Source: Plasmopara viticola (taxonomy: Eukaryota; Oomycota; Peronosporomycetes; Peronosporales; Peronosporaceae). From it: DNA of 64,000 nt. The notes under the pieces are model-generated. The model was not told the origin of the DNA. It saw nothing but the letters and a program-made list of their open reading frames with translations, and did not search any database. Every line of letters starts with the position of its first letter. Positions within the stretch are counted from its first letter, which is position 1. A program made the translations under genes and the position numbers. Location of the stretch: NCBI GenBank assembly GCA_001695595.3, contig MBPM02000007.1, positions 1,054,001-1,118,000 on the forward strand, read 5' to 3'. This document shows positions 63,362 to 64,000 of this stretch, piece by piece.

Positions 63362-64000
63362 TTAGAAATTGCCATGCGAGCTGAGCTTCCACCGGTAAAG
63401 TTGATCAAGAAGAGATTGCGCCTTTTCATTTGTTGCCTTAACAGCTAAAGCTGTTTCAAACATTAGCTTTAACTTTTCGTAGCTGAAGACACCAATGAGC
63501 GTCGGAATCCTATAATTTTGTGAAGAGGGCGTGTTCACGTAACACGCCTTTGCGTAATCCTCCCAAAATTTCGAGCTTTGCTCGTTCGTAAAGAGTATTT
63601 TGAAGTAGTCTGTTTCTGCCTCTTCGAGCAATAGCATGTATACAATATTGGACGGAGTAAACCTCTGCTTCAACCACTTCGATTTCATCATTTCCAAATA
63701 CTTTTGGTTCGCGATGACGTTGGCAACTTCTGGTGAAATTAATATCTTGAGAATCGTGCTACTCGCCGAGTATGTGTCAGATGCAGATGATGCTTGCCCT
63801 CCCATTTCGAGCAGCATTGTCAATAGCTGCTGGAAATCGATATTTGCGGTGTGCGCTAAGTCCTCGTTTGTTATACTTGAATCATAGTACAATTTTAGGT
63901 AGCGCACCCAAAAGCTTTTCGATGCCTGATTTACAAAAACTATACGAAATCTGTCAGCGTATGCTTCGCCACGCATCAGCATGGACAAAACATCGGACGG
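63362..64000 (-). CDS. Secreted WY-repeat effector-like protein, C-terminal part (member H)
   Basis: The 3' portion of another family member; the 5' part lies beyond the right edge of the window. The visible frame, about 213 codons, is open throughout. It starts inside the third module with PSDVLSMLMRGEAYADRFRI and continues with SFWVRYLKLYY, then the last module KWLKQRFTPSNIVYMLLLEE with KFWEDYAKACY, ending KLSSHGNF. Compared with genes B and F it has no visible lesion. It lies in the same orientation as the broken gene G, 598 bp upstream of it. Whether the N-terminus, signal peptide and promoter motif are intact cannot be seen here. Confidence 0.8.
   Translation of the reverse strand, partial: PSDVLSMLMRGEAYADRFRIVFVNQASKSFWVRYLKLYYDSSITNEDLAHTANIDFQQLLTMLLEMGGQASSASDTYSASSTILKILISPEVANVIANQKYLEMMKSKWLKQRFTPSNIVYMLLLEEAETDYFKILFTNEQSSKFWEDYAKACYVNTPSSQNYRIPTLIGVFSYEKLKLMFETALAVKATNEKAQSLLDQLYRWKLSSHGNF

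Noticed and set aside
1..64000. tRNA or rRNA genes
   Set aside because: I scanned for T-loop-like GGTTCRANYCC with a plausible A box and for rRNA-like sequence and found no convincing candidate; tRNAscan-SE would settle it.

Overview
The window looks like nuclear DNA of an oomycete, probably a plant-pathogenic Peronosporales lineage (downy mildew or Phytophthora relative). The evidence is a cluster of secreted WY-domain effector-like proteins, mostly intronless genes with a few short GT-AG introns, two intact eukaryotic housekeeping genes, and many retroelements. I cannot assign a species from the sequence.

Layout. The centre (about 22.4-30.3 kb) is a conserved housekeeping island: a type III beta-like phosphatidylinositol 4-kinase with a PH domain (four exons, + strand), converging on the uninterrupted gene for the largest subunit of RNA polymerase III (- strand). 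Both sides are repeat-rich and carry one effector family. Intact members are at 1228-3135 (+), 4886-6769 (-), 31489-33351 (+) and 51467-53353 (-). A more divergent relative is at 39452-40705 (+). Two members are broken (42847-44808 + and 61186-62763 -), and one runs off the right edge (63362-64000 -). They share a signal peptide beginning MRFCYLR, usually an acidic DEDR patch, no visible RxLR, and tandem modules of about 115 residues built around W and Y residues. A short conserved motif lies about 90-125 bp upstream of the start in six of them.

Mobile DNA. There are two related Copia elements: 45380-49820 (-) with identical 146-bp LTRs and a CAGGT duplication, and 56492-60004 (+) with an intact pol but a truncated left LTR and a GATCT duplication. 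A family of LINE-derived elements has one longer copy (34419-35562) and three short copies of about 290-330 bp that share one internal-deletion structure; each copy has a 10-14 bp target duplication. Two hAT transposase remnants, a heavily decayed L1-like LINE (about 12.6-18.2 kb), a scrap of Gypsy reverse transcriptase and a TTAA-flanked inverted-repeat element (8250-8855) complete the set.

How it fits together. The effector genes were duplicated with long 5' and 3' flanks, in places as convergent pairs whose intergenic DNA is itself an inverted repeat. Both Copia elements landed in copies of the same flanking repeat. This matches the two-speed genome pattern known for oomycetes, in which effectors expand in repeat-rich DNA next to a stable core-gene island. 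Stretches not listed as genes were read and hold only flanking repeats, relics or nothing I could recognise.
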